Origin: Lycorma delicatula
Taxonomy: Eukaryota; Arthropoda; Insecta; Hemiptera; Fulgoridae
Reading direction: 5' to 3'
DNA: 64,000 bases
NCBI RefSeq assembly: GCF_047948215.1
Contig: NC_134463.1
Coordinates: forward strand, 99,600,657-99,664,656
Every line of letters starts with the position of its first letter. The stretch's first letter is position 1. Positions 38,210 through 49,559 of the stretch are shown piece after piece. Made by a program: the position numbers and the translations under genes. The notes below the pieces were generated by a model, which was not told the origin of the DNA, did no database searches, and saw nothing but the letters and a program-made list of their open reading frames with translations.

Positions 38210-38640
38210 AATTAAAAAAAGCTCCAGAAAGGGCCGAATTGGTACTGTACGGAAGTGAGACGTTACACTTACTGACCTGGAACCGGGAAAGAAAATTGAA
38301 GGAAGAACAATTGTAGGCTCCAAGAAAACGACAGAAGGATACGGACTGAAATTCATCCAAATATTTATGAAGAAATAGAGGATACCGAAAAGGCGATAAG
38401 AAGGAGCCAGATTCCTGATTCCATCTGTATAGAATGGAAGAACAGCGAATAAATAAACAAATATTCATTAAAATATGTGGACAACAAATGAAGAAAGAAT
38501 TAACATAAGCATCCAAGAACAGGAAAATGAAAAATGGAAAATTATTCATACAAAAAATACACAAAATTGAGCTGAAACGGGGAGGAAAGAAATGAAACAC
38601 CAAAGCGAAACGGGCGGAAGATGACTAAATACACGGAACG
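38210..38640 (+). pseudogene. RTE-like LINE relic, C-terminal region
   Basis: Multiple stops and frameshifts, but VLYGSETLHL and then FHLYRMEEQRINKQIFIKIC are readable in order. These match the YGSETW and FYGHxYRMxxxRLTKQIF blocks of the LINE protein also represented at 7.4 kb. An old dead copy. The 143-residue minus-strand frame over the same bases is antisense and meaningless. Confidence 0.65.
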
Positions 38641-38649
38641 AATAATATG

Positions 38650-41600
38650 ATATTGGGAAAAAAGAAAAACTAACCAAAATAAATGATATTTGCTCGGTCC
38701 ACAGTAAAAAAATAGCAAAAATAGTCCATTGTATGCTTGGTTTAATATTTTTTTTTTTTATTATTTGTTTTAATTTTCAATAGATAAAACAACGTTATAA
38801 TTTACATAGTTAAAACATTCGACAAACCTAATTGATAATTAGAATATGTTAAATTTTAAAAGACTTCGTTACCTTTATGCAGTTCTTGTATTTTTATCAC
38901 CTGTCTATGCTAAAAAAGCAGTTCTTGGAAATAAAATACATTTATCTTAATCCGTATTTACGTATAAAATATGGGGAAACCGAAACAAATTTTATAAATT
39001 TTTTAATCGGCGACTAGAAAAAAAAATTTCAAATCCTACATACAAAAACAAGGGTCACCGCGTTATAGTTGATTGAAATTATATCAGTGTGAACAATTAT
39101 TTTTCTTTTTTAACAAAATAAAAAAAACAGAGCAGTAACTGAAAAATAAAAAATAAGATCCCATGTAAACCAGAAATAGGTAAATTTGCTTAATTAATAA
39201 ATTTTAATGCTAAATGCAAATGATTTTATAACTCTTTTTTCTTGGGGTTTTTTTTCAGTTTAATATTTACATACATATTAAATTTATTCTAAAGTTAAAG
39301 AAGAAAAGCGTGTAAAATTAGAATTTTATTTTCAGTTTTTTTTTTACGATGAATATTTGTTTTTTTAGATAAAAATGTTACTTTGATCAGAGTTGTTTAT
39401 CAAAACTAATTGATTTGTTAAGTGTTCATCGATTACAAAAAATAGTCGGACATTTTCTCTAAATATATTTTAAAATGAATTAAATACCGATTAATTATTA
39501 TAGTATTTTTAATATTATTTAAAACAAATGTTTTTAAAAATATTTTCTTCCCGGTAATCACTTTGTTACTAAGCTGAATCCAAAACATATTTCGTTTTTA
39601 TGGCAGGATGATCACAATTTTTTTAAATTAAAAAAATTAATATCTCAAACAGACAGAATTTTACATATTTATTACTGTATATATCTCGATAATAAACGTT
39701 TGTACATATTTAAGTAATACCTGCATATAAGAGTTTCATTGCATTATTGAAAATCAGAAATTCTTTAAAATGCTTTATTTTTTCGACTTTAATTTTTGAA
39801 ATATTCCGTCGATGCGATGCGATTAACCTATCTATACTTTTTGATGATCCAAGGTTTTAAGATACTTTTCTTACCCTTATATGTAGATTATGCGCTAATT
39901 AAACACAAAAACATTTACTTTACGAAAACATATTTATTTTTAATGACATAATTTAATCCTTCATATCTACTATAAGCGACTACAAAAATATAAGCTAAAT
40001 CTTCAATCTACGTGTCGAATACCCGGCGAGGTCTTCCGCCTTAAAAAACAGACGTTCATTGGGATATCGATATTTAAATCCTTTGATACATCTCGCAGTG
40101 ATGAAAGTTATTTATTTTATTTAAAAATAAGTTTGGGAATACCTTTAACTTAAATTTTCCGTTTTGCGGAGGATTTAGATAATGAAAAATACATAATCTT
40201 TTTCTTTAAAATATTTAATTCATCGCGATAATTAAAAGTACGTGTAACAATGTAGCAGTACTTTTTACCAGTCTAGTTTACTACCGTAAAAACAAGCATT
40301 TTGTTTTATTTTAAATAGATTTATAAGAGACAAAATCTATAATCCTAGCAATCACTTAAGATTTCTTTTAGGTAAATAAACATTATCAGTAATCCGAGAT
40401 ATGTTTATACGAACCGCTTCCGAATTAAAATTAAAATAAATATTTATTTAACGAACTAAAATAAGAGAAAATAATAATAGTATCATATTTTTACAAAAAT
40501 GAATTACAAATTATAATTTTATGATTTTTTTCATTGAAAATATAAAATCTACTGAAATGTAATTTTTTATTTAAAAGTCCTAAAGATTCTATTAAGATAA
40601 AGTTCGTATTATTACACTTAGTTTTACTTTTACTGGTACTAAAAATCTAATTTATCAAAAACATTATTAATTATACTTATTTATTCAACGCTCATCTCAG
40701 TACCATTTCTTTAGCGACATAAAATATAACTTCTTTAAGTTGTGTTAAGATAACGCGCGTAAGGTGCACATTAAAAAATGAAAAATAAATTTTTACGTTT
40801 AAACATTTAACACACAAAAATTCTTCCTATATTTAGTAAAAATTTATTTGTGGCATTAAACACAAACCGACTGATTTCGCTTATGTATAATCTAGATGAG
40901 TGTAAAAATGTATTCCTTATCTCGGATTCCGCCAACCACAAAAAAAAAATTCAGTGTAATTTAATTGAAAACTGTAAGTAAATTAAACTACTAAAACTAT
41001 AATCGGAATACATGCGATACCAGCGTTGCACTCCTACTTTACTACCGGGGTTAAATTCGCGTGGCTTGCTAATAGAAAAGTTATTAATCGGTTGTTAGAT
41101 GTGTAATAATCAACTATTACGGTTTTACGGTATTTACGGTTTTAATATTTTCCGGTAGAAAAATTCCTTAAAAGTAAATTTCTTTATTAAAAAATTGTTT
41201 TAGTTTACCCTTAAGTACTATGCGTTTAGATTTTTACCTAAAAATACATGCGTATTGAAAAATAGATTTTTGTTATAAATTAAAAAAAAAAATTATATTT
41301 ACAATCAATACAATTCTATTATACGTCTATTTTTTTTAAATTTTTGTTTATTTTTTTATTCTTTTTTGTGTAAATAGTTTATACAAAGTTATAATAGTTT
41401 ATAAATAGTTTTCATTGAACAACTTATAACTATTAAAACGCTCGAGTTTTTAGAGAATTTTATTATTTTTTAAACAAAGAAATAAGAAATAAAATAATCG
41501 TGGAAAGATTTAGTAGAACTATCGTTTTGTAATTAAACTAAACGTTAAGGTAATACTACTAAAAGTCATATTTTATTTTTCTATACAACTTATAAGCAGA

Positions 41601-42120
41601 TGGCTTTTTTGTTAACGATTTACCACTTTATTCCTTAAGATAACTTTTTAATATTCTTATATTCATAACATATCTTAGAGTGATATTCACATTTGTTCAG
41701 ATCGTAATTTTGTGTAGTCTGTCGTTCGGTTCGATAATAATACTTTCGTATTATTATCATCTCTCGACTAATATCCAAATTAAAAGACCATTCTGCGTGC
41801 AAGAAAAAAATTGACTATAAATAAATTTAGGCTTTTATGGTTTTCAGGTGAAAACCAGGTGAGAAATCCCTTGGGTTCGTTTGATAAAGCAAGCAAAGGG
41901 AAACAACTTATACAAAGTAACAGACCTATGACAAGTATTCAAGAAAAAGGTTCATACGTTTCTTTCTGTTGTAATTTTTAAAGGAATTACTGTAATTTTT
42001 ATAAAAGATTTTTAACAATATATCTAACCTATCAAAATCTTCGGTTTTGATCTAAACGATTGGAAATTGATATTTTTGGCGTAACTTATGTTAGATGTGT
42101 GGTATGTAGAATTTTTATAT
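38650..42120. other. Transposon-free intronic DNA next to the Dfd exon
   Basis: No repeat, SINE or LINE motif found over about 3.5 kb. Small less AT-biased patches lie at 41020-41080 and 41845-41900, the latter with two CAGGTGA words. These could hold regulatory sites. Confidence 0.45.
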
Positions 42121-42124
42121 ATAT

Positions 42125-42132
42125 TCACTTAC
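42125..42132 (-). other. Dfd: 5' splice donor of Dfd intron 1
   Basis: On the minus strand the exon ends in G and continues gtaagtga, a match to the metazoan donor consensus. The donor sits between the YPWM motif and the expected homeodomain, where Hox genes normally carry an intron. Reading through gives Gly-Lys-stop, supporting the junction. Confidence 0.9.
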
Positions 42133-42763
42133 CGACTCCAGCGACGTGTATTTTTTTCATCCACGGATAAATGACGCGATCTCCAGACTCCGAACTTTCG
42201 TCTATCATGAGAGGAGATCCGTCTTCCATCATAAGTAATTCTTCGTCTTCCATATCTTCTTGATCGTCGGATTCTTCCGTACCGTCCATATTCGGTGGTT
42301 GTTGCGAAGATCCGGGACTTTGTAGATGGCACGGCGACGAAGACGATTCTTTGGGACTGTCTTGAAGGATTGTTGTCGATGTCGGTGGTGCGGTGCATTG
42401 GGTGATCGGTGGAGGTTGTTGGGCTTCTGGCGGTAACGGATGATGATGGTGAATTTCTGGATGCGGGTGTAATTGATAATAATTTCCGGCCGCAGCTGCA
42501 TACGTACCGTAATTTGTCGCTACCCCACCGTGACTTCCGGATAAACCGTACGGCGTACCGGTCGCTTGATGGTGGTAAGCACCGTATTGCGGGCCCGGAC
42601 CGTGGTGATGATGTCCGTTGAAAAAATCTGTGCTTATGTAATTATTTTGACTGTATTCTTCTGAAGGTGGAAATTTTGGATCGACCACAACACCTTGATG
42701 ATGTATCGAAGGTTGATGGTGGTGGTGATAAGAAGGTCCCGTATTCATTAAAAACGAACTCAT
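42133..42763 (-). CDS. Dfd: Deformed (Hox4) homeotic protein, first coding exon
   Basis: Codes for the N-terminal 210 residues (plus one base of the next codon) of the Hox transcription factor Deformed, which specifies mandibular and maxillary segments in insects. Residues 1-7 are MSSFLMN, the Hox N-terminal motif. Residues 28-37 (DPKFPPSEEY) are typical of Hox4/Dfd. His runs lie at 13-16, 51-54 and 105-108, Pro/Ser/Gln-rich linkers at 110-158 and an acidic segment at 163-181. The hexapeptide YPWM (199-202) is followed by KKIHVAGV, the usual Dfd sequence ahead of the homeodomain. The ATG at 42761-42763 has a favourable AAAATG context; an upstream in-frame start would add 15 residues, but MSSF is the conserved start. 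After HVAGV the frame meets G|gtaagtga, a consensus phase-1 donor; beyond it the frame stops at once, so it is intron. The homeodomain exon is not in the window. Scr is excluded because its N-terminus lacks DPKFPP. Confidence 0.95.
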
Positions 42764-43675
42764 TTTAATTTTTTGTTTTTGAACTTTTAACAACAAAATA
42801 ATGTTCACATAACACGTGTATAATCACGCTATATTACAAAACTTGTTTATCACAATACGTAAAAAATAAATCACAAATAATAGTTAATATACGAGATAAG
42901 CTTTTTTTTTCCAAAATTGTTATTTATATCCAAGTATTTCGAACATTATAATCACTTTGGCGTATTTTAATTTAAAAAAAATAACTGAAATGAAGTTTGT
43001 TTTTAATACATTTCACATAAAAATAAAACAAAACAAAAAATTAAAAAAATCATTCATTTTTTCTTTAGTATAAAAATATCAGTTAACATAAATAAATAGA
43101 AAATAATATATACAGTTATAAATATAGGTTTTCATTTCTAATTAATTAGTAAATATAGAAATAAATGTTTTTTTAACCCGATATTCGTGTTCTGAATTCG
43201 ATTTCTGTAAATAAGATCTACTTAAAAAAAGCTATTTGTTTATAATTTACTTTCAAAATATGACTTTATTAACATTTGCTATTATTAGCACCTATTTTTT
43301 AATTTATGCGAAAACAAAAAGCACAGACTTTTTTTTATAAATCACAACACTTTTAGTAATAAAATTATTAATTTTTGCAATAAAAAATATAATATGAAAG
43401 TTGTTCAATAATTTATGTGTGTTAATTTTATTAATGTAATATGTGCTTAAGTAGTTATTTCTGTTTTGTTCCAGTGAAGAAATAATTAATCACTTTTAAT
43501 TAGACACATTACAGTAATAAAAATTTATGTTTTTTTTTAATAACTATACAACACCGTTATGATACTTAAACGTATTGAAGATAAATAATAGACACGTTTC
43601 GTAAAAATTAAGCGAACGAAAATACTTGAAAAAGAGCGGAAAACTTAAAAAAAAACTTTTTGCCACGCACATAAA
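42764..43675 (-). other. Sequence just upstream of the Dfd start: 5' UTR and proximal flank
   Basis: Immediately precedes the start codon on the minus strand, so some of it must be 5' untranslated sequence, but the transcription start cannot be placed. AT-rich; no repeats seen. Confidence 0.45.
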
Positions 43676-43679
43676 CAAA

Positions 43680-43925
43680 GGTAAGGCCGCGTTCGAGGAC
43701 TGGCCATAGAGTGGTATAAAGTCTTTTTCACGCGTTTTGATGTGTTGGGTACCGCCCATGAGCCGATTAGAAGGTCATGTGACTCGATGAACCAATAGCG
43801 GTTCAGGCCATGATGGATGGGGCTACACTACCGCTCCTGGCGCCAGCGCGTTCAACCGATTCACCAAACCTCTCTTTTCATTTTACTATGCGCGCGGAGG
43901 GACGATTGTTTTATTTTCTATCTTC
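43680..43925 (-). promoter_or_regulatory. GC-rich block upstream of Dfd: candidate promoter or proximal enhancer
   Basis: This block is clearly more GC-rich than its AT-rich flanks and begins about 0.9 kb upstream of the Dfd start codon. On the plus strand it contains TGATGGATGG (43811-43820), identical to the bipartite PBC/Exd-Hox site known from Hox autoregulatory enhancers. It also has a palindromic E-box-like GTCATGTGAC (43774-43783), a CCAAT (43792-43796) and a plus-strand TATAAA (43715-43720). No mobile element is recognisable in it. The motifs are seen directly; the regulatory role is inference, and no transcription start can be placed. Confidence 0.45.
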
Positions 43926-43929
43926 ATTG

Positions 43930-46090
43930 AATTGAAAGAGCTTAAGGTGCCCCTTTTAATTGTAAGGAAAGAACCTTTTGTCCGAAAGGCCTTGTCTTGT
44001 ACGTATCCCTCATTTTAATTATAATTTTAATAGTTCTATCTTTACAACCTTCTTGATTATTCATTTTCTTTTAATTCAAGAAGTGGTCTTTGCGATAAAT
44101 AATAATTAATCTGTTGTAATCAAAATAAAAATGTCCTACTAGTTACCGTGAAATTGCAAATTTTTATTATTTTTTATAATACTTATCTATCATTATTTAA
44201 TAATTTCACACGCATTTAATTATTTTCACGCTGTTTTGTTTTGTTTCGTAATTATTTTTTCGTTTTAATTCTAGAGATACTTTATCATTCATATCGGTTA
44301 CCATTTACAGTTATACATACATTATGATTTTCCATGCTTATAATCAATTATAATAATATTACTAGACTAAATTAACAAAATTTTATTTAAAATTTACGTG
44401 ATTATCGTTTATGATAAGTGTTATATCTATAAGAGCTCGGTTATTAAGGAATTAAAGCAAGATGTGTAAGCTGATGTCAACTTTTTTTTAAAACTAAAAT
44501 CTATATATAATCTTATGTTATATTGAACGATCATTTGAAACAAAATTTTATAAATGACCTAGTTGTGTACGGATAAGATTTCCAAGAACTAATATTGATA
44601 ATAAAAGTTTAAAAAAATAGTTAAGATAAATTTTAAAATTATTTAACGACCAATAATTATGGAAAAGTAATCTAGATTTAATCTTTGTAAATGCGTAAAA
44701 TAACAATTTAAAAAGAAAAATAATACGAAATAAACTGTTTTAGAAAAATTCAAACCGAATTCAAAACAATACATTCTTCTAAGAAAAAAATGTAATTTTC
44801 AGTTCTTTGAAATTTTATTTTTTTGCAGTCGGGACCAAATTAAGAAATAGTAAGCTGTTTTTGGCCCTTCTAACATCAATGTTGGATATTGAGGTCAAAT
44901 GAAAAACAGCCTACTAATTTTTAATTTGACGATGAGTAAAAATCCAAACTTGTAAAATTGTAGGAAATAATAAAAATTTTTTTTTCTTTTGTTAGGATAA
45001 TTATTAAGCCGACATTGCCGATTGCTTATTAAAAGAATGATTTATTTCGTATTAATTTTATGTACAATATGCTTAAGAAAAACACTGCCCTCAGTTTTTT
45101 ACAAAAAAGGTATCACAAGAAATCTAACTTGATAAAAATAATTAAAGGTATGCAGAAAATTTAGACGTTATGACAACGGTACGAGAGTTATGGCTCCCTG
45201 AAATTCATTAATACGTATTATTTTTAAACGCTAAGTTTTTTTTATTAATTTTCACTTTAAATTTATTTAAAATAAAAATAAAAATCAGGTGATGGTGTAC
45301 TATTTTGGAATCATTTTTCATTAACGTCTGGGAACATAATCATTACCATAGGATGTTAAAATAAAAAAAATTAAACGTTTGCGTATTTTTTAATTAAAAA
45401 AAAGATCGTAAACTTTAATAGTCTGAACGGCATCACCGTATTTCTTTATTAAAAAATAAAAATGAAGTTTTAAAGAAAAACATTTATAGGGGCTGAATGT
45501 ACTAATTTGTTTTTTATTGAATTCAATTACGAAAGAAAGCAAAAAAAAAAGATTAGAAAATAAATTAGATTAAGTATAGACTTCAAAACGTTTAAAAACA
45601 CTTACATGAATTAGTTAAGTTAATCAAATTTTATCCTGTCGATAAATTTCAGTATTGCCAATTTTAAACGATTAAAAAAATGTAAGTTATTTAATAGCTT
45701 ATCATGTATCTAATTCATATGGCATATTTCTGATCTATAGAATCTTGTTACCAGAATCAGATTTTTTCTACCATAATTTACATTGCAGTATGTACTTTAT
45801 TAATTATTCCGAAAGATTTATGGCGCAAAATACTAAATTATTATCGTATTTTAGTGTTTTGTAGTTGTATATATTGAATGAAGGTAATTGAAAAATATAT
45901 TATAGTTTGTGTTTAAATTATATCTTAAATGATTAATTTTGTTGAGATTAAACTGATTAGAACTTCACCAAAGTAAGACTTTTGATATTCAATTATATAT
46001 AAATATAAGGTATTAAAACTTTACAGTTATAAACAATCTAATATAGGGTACGTCAATCCTACATAACGTTCTCATCAGTCTTTCTAGAAA
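43930..46090. other. Transposon-free upstream DNA
   Basis: Apart from the hairpin at 44836-44928, nothing recognisable; AT-rich. Confidence 0.5.
44836..44928. ncRNA. Near-perfect 93-nt hairpin (pre-miRNA-like or foldback element)
   Basis: Two 27-nt arms (44836-44862 and 44902-44928) are reverse complements at 24 of 27 positions. The 39-nt centre can pair partly and contains AACATCAATGTT, itself palindromic. Length and shape would suit an animal miRNA precursor, and it lies about 2.1 kb upstream of the Dfd ATG; Hox clusters are known to host miRNAs. The sequence does not match mir-10, mir-993 or iab-4 as I know them. A short foldback transposon is an equally good explanation. Confidence 0.35.
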
Positions 46091-46094
46091 AAAA

Positions 46095-46270
46095 TGAGGA
46101 ATGAAGTGGTTTATCCCACTGGTTTTCCCAGTTTCCCGAACTATAGTGGTTTTTCCATGTCGAATACATTGTTCCACATCAGTATGCCAAGCTCACGGAA
46201 ATCCAGCTGATATTCAGTACTACAGAGACACCTTCATTCTGGTCACCAAAGGTACGACTGGGTGTGTCAT
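46095..46270 (+). repeat. Dispersed repeat D, copy 2
   Basis: Shares with 1776-1860 the pattern AGTGGTTTTTC...ATCAGTATGCCAAGCTCAC. A short open frame here (46101-46325) has no family motif. Confidence 0.35.
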
Positions 46271-46484
46271 AGACATCATTACTCTAAGAAAAAGTAATGT
46301 TTTTAATGAACTTCATACGGTATAAATGTAAAAAAACATCGGGATGGAATATGTATACTGCGTTACATTATTAAAATTTTTACGATCTTACCGTATGACA
46401 GTACTTTTTAAGCGCTTAACATTTACGTAAAAAAAATTCGAATAATTATAAAAAATATTTTTTTTTATAATGAAAGAGCGGTCA

Positions 46485-46600
46485 ACAGTTATGGACATTA
46501 AAATGTCCATAATGTCAGTGAAAATTAATAGCGTATGATAAGATGTCATACCTGATCACCGGGATTCGAACCCGGGACTTATTAAAGTCCCGGGTATAAT
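46485..46600 (-). repeat. tRNA-derived SINE family A with snap-back end
   Basis: The B-box GGGTTCGAATCCCGG (minus) is intact. Instead of the usual A-box half, CCCGGGACTT (46571-46580) is followed after 4 bases by its exact complement AAGTCCCGGG (46585-46594), so the copy ends in a perfect 10-bp hairpin. Confidence 0.7.
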
Positions 46601-46692
46601 AAAGTAAAAATTTATTTTTTTACGGTAAATATGATTGAAATAATAAATAATTATTTATACAATACAGTAATAAGGCTAACGCCCGTTTAAAG

Positions 46693-46816
46693 TTGCTGAT
46701 GGACACTGATAATGAATTATATAGCGTAAGAAAAATGCCATGCCTGAACGGGACTCAAATCGGGACCTCCGGATGAAAAGTCGAAACACTACCACTCGGC
46801 CACAGAGATCGGCTGA
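46693..46816 (-). repeat. tRNA-derived SINE family A
   Basis: Complete copy: minus strand CAGCCGATCTCTGTGGCCGA, GTGGTAGTGTTTCGAC, CCGGAGGTCCCGATTTGAGT (mutated B-box), GTTCAGGCATGGCATTTTTC. Only about 100 bp from the previous family A copy, same orientation. Confidence 0.75.
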
Positions 46817-47476
46817 TTTTTACCTCGCTTATGTTTCACTAGTAATCTTTTTATTTTTTCCGTGTCCTAAATATAGATATGAAATTCAAAACTACATAAT
46901 GAGTATGTAATTTGATTGCTCGTAATACAAAAAGTTAAATTTTATGTTTTCTTTATTCTTCAGAATTTATAAATTAGAATTTATAAAAAAATTTCTTTTG
47001 ACTTATGTTGTTATATAACCGTGTTTTATCTGCGCATGTATTAGTATTTCTACAACGTTGTATTTTTATGTCATAAAATTACATGCTAAGTGAAAGTATG
47101 AACACAAAAAATAAATTAAATTGACTTACTGTAAGTCGACAGAAAGAGTTGAAAAAAATATATTTGGACTTTTCTGGTATCTTCATGGAGGGTAAAATTT
47201 TACTCTAATAAAAAATTAAAATTATTATTACTATCCTTATTTCTGATTTATTATTCCACTTATTTATTTACTTATTTTCTTATCAAAAAAAAAAAATATA
47301 TTATATAAAATTATGTAATGAGTTCTTATACCAAGAAAAATTATAAATATTAACAAAAGGTTGTAATTTGTGCAAAATATTCTAAAGCATAAAATTCAAT
47401 TAAAATTACACTATTTTGGGTTATTTGAGAAAAAAATTCATATCTTTTTTTTTTTTATTAACCTTTTCGGCAAATC

Positions 47477-47771
47477 TTTCTTTCTTTTTCCTGTTTATCC
47501 TACGGGAATTACCGTTCAGGTAATACTTCATAGGTTGAATTACGATGATATGTATGAATATAAATGAAGTGTAGTCTTAAACAGTCTCAGTTCGACCATT
47601 CCTGAGATGTGTGATTAATTGAAACCCAATCACCAAAGAACACCGGTATCCACGATCTAGTATTCAAATCCGTGTTAACTGGCTTTACTAGGACTTGAAC
47701 GCTGGAACTCTTGACTTCCAAATCAGCTGATTTGGGAGACACGTTCACCAGTAGACCAACCCGGTGGGTTT
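47477..47771 (-). repeat. tRNA-derived SINE family B, full-length copy
   Basis: Minus strand: AACCCACCGGGTTGGTCTAC, TGGTGAACGTGTCTCCCAAA (A-box region), CAGCTGATTTGG, GCGTTCAAGTCCTAGTAAAG (B-box), CGGATTTGAATACTAGATCG, ACACATCTCAGGAATGGTCG, TACACTTCATTTATATTCAT and the AAACAGGAAAAAGAAAG tail. The best reference copy of the family in this window. Confidence 0.85.
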
Positions 47772-48576
47772 TTCAGCAAATCTGAAAAATTATTTCTCTT
47801 TCATATCACCCAGTTCATAAAAAAAAACAATAAAGTTTCAAATTTAGAGGAGAATTAAAGCTAAAAGTTAAACAGATTTATAAATTGTTATTAAATTTGG
47901 GATTATTATCCCTTACCAGGTTTGAAAATTGTTTCCAACCGAATTACGAATTCTCGCTATTTATTACTCAGAAAAGCGAATGCAGTTAGGAAAAATCGAC
48001 AATGGTTATCATATACAATTACTAAAAAAATTTATAAAATTAAAATTCTTTGATATAGATTGCTTTTATAATTTTTTTTCTAAAATTTTTCATTCTTTTA
48101 TTTCAAGTTGGCAAAAATATTTCTGATACCAATTTTTTTAAGGAGTAAAAATTTGTTTAAATCACCCTTTTCGAAATTTACTACTACTCTATATTTACCC
48201 TCTTTAATAAAAGATTTAATAACAATTTTCTTCGTTCACAAATTATTACTTCAAATTTCACGAATTTTAGGTTAAATCTTTTTTGAGATCGAAATGGAAA
48301 GCAATACTGATATATATATTTTTTTTAAATTTTGGCCTCTTATGGGAACTCAAAACTTCAAACAACTCAAAACTCAGAAATAAAAAATGGAATAAACTGG
48401 GGTTTTTTTTTAGTTTATTGGATATATGTACCTTTTTCCGCAAACTGTAATATTTTCGTAAAAGTAAACTCCAGTGAACGCGTAACCATTAATTAATATA
48501 TTCGAAATCTGTTGAAACTTATAAATCTGTTGAACTTAATGTTCGTTCGATGATCTTACCTTCTGTTTCCTTCCGT

Positions 48577-49553
48577 AAAATAATTTTTGGTAGGCCGAAA
48601 ACACGTTAAAGATCAACCTCGCTCAGGAAGACCTTCAACTTCAAAATCTGACGAAAACATTGAGCGTGTGACGGTTCTTGTGAGATCAGACTGTCGGTTA
48701 ACACTAAGGATGATGAGTGAACGGTTAAATTTAAACGCTTTCACCGTACATCAAATTCTGACGGACGATTTGGACATGCGAAACTTTGTGCGAAATTGGT
48801 GCTGAAAAACCTCACAACGGAACAGAAGGACAATCGAAGAAACGTGTGTATTGATCTTCTTGATAGGATTGAGAATGACCAAAAATTCTTCAATAGTGTG
48901 ATCACAGGTGATGATGAATCCTGGATATTTGAGTATGATCCTGAAACAAAGCGGCAAAATGAAGAGCGGCACACTCCGTCATCTCGGCCGAAAAAATGTC
49001 GAATGAGGAAATCGAAGTTCAAAACCGTGCCCATTTGCTTTTTTGACAGTAGGGGTATCGTGCATAAGAATTTGTTTCTCCAGGACAAACGTCAACCAAG
49101 TGTTTTACAAACGTGTTCTTGAAAGGCTCAGGAAAAGAGTGATCGCGTGAGACCAGACATTGCAGACAAGTGGATGCTTCATCATGATAATGCCCCGTGT
49201 CACACGGCCATTTCCATCACGGAATTTTTTACCTCAAAACGCATTCCTACGGTTCCTCAACCCTCTATTCACCTGATTTAAGTCCTTGTGGCTTTTTCCT
49301 TTTCCCAAAATTGAAACTTGTCTTAAAAGGATGTCATTTTGGAACTCTTCAAGAATATTCAAAAGACTGTGGCCGACCAGTTAAAAGCCCTACCAATTAA
49401 AGCCTTCCAGCGCTGCTACCAGGAGTGGAAACAACGACTCCGCCGATGTATAACTACCCAAGGGAACTACTTTGAAGGGGATATTATTGTTTGAAAAAAA
49501 TAAAAACTTTGGTAAGTAAAAAGTCAGTCTCATTCCTTTTCTCACACTCCTCG
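48577..49553 (+). mobile_element. 5'-truncated mariner element, copy 2
   Basis: Matches the 2.4-kb mariner from about its base 2697 to its right end, including the terminal repeat (…CTCACACTCCTCG) and the TA that follows (49554-49555). About 310 bp at the left, including the left terminal repeat, are absent, so it cannot be mobilised as a unit. Confidence 0.85.
48587..49400 (+). pseudogene. Mariner transposase fragment with Asp-to-Gly catalytic change
   Basis: Three frames carry successive parts: DQPRSGRPSTSKSDENIERV and NLNAFTVHQILTDDLDM (48587-48805), the first catalytic Asp in TGDDESWIFEYDP (48796-49122, with an extra Asp inserted), and SPDLSPCGFFLFPKL (49197-49400), where the third catalytic Asp is Gly. 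HHDNAPCHTA, with the second Asp, is readable near 49180-49210. The first coding part is missing. Doubly dead: frameshifts plus active-site loss. Confidence 0.85.
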
Positions 49554-49559
49554 TACGTG

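Larger units (their letters stand above)
1..42131 (-). other. Dfd: Dfd intron 1 (partial, at least 42 kb)
   Basis: No open frame resembling the Dfd homeodomain or its KIWFQNRRMK helix is seen on the minus strand downstream of the donor, so the intron is inferred to run off the low-coordinate end of the window. It holds all mobile elements listed below 38.7 kb. The inference assumes the second exon was not missed and that there is no assembly error. Confidence 0.6.

Noticed and set aside
38172..38603. 143-residue minus-strand open frame, Phe-rich
   Set aside because: It lies antisense to the decayed RTE-like LINE and has no domain of its own.
42129..42621. Other open frames overlapping the Dfd exon on both strands
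   Set aside because: They are frame shadows of the His/Pro-rich Dfd coding sequence and match no protein family.
42125..42808. Longer Dfd reading with 15 extra N-terminal residues and GK at the end
   Set aside because: MSSFLMN is the conserved Hox start with a better initiation context, and the final GK plus stop is read-through of the splice donor.
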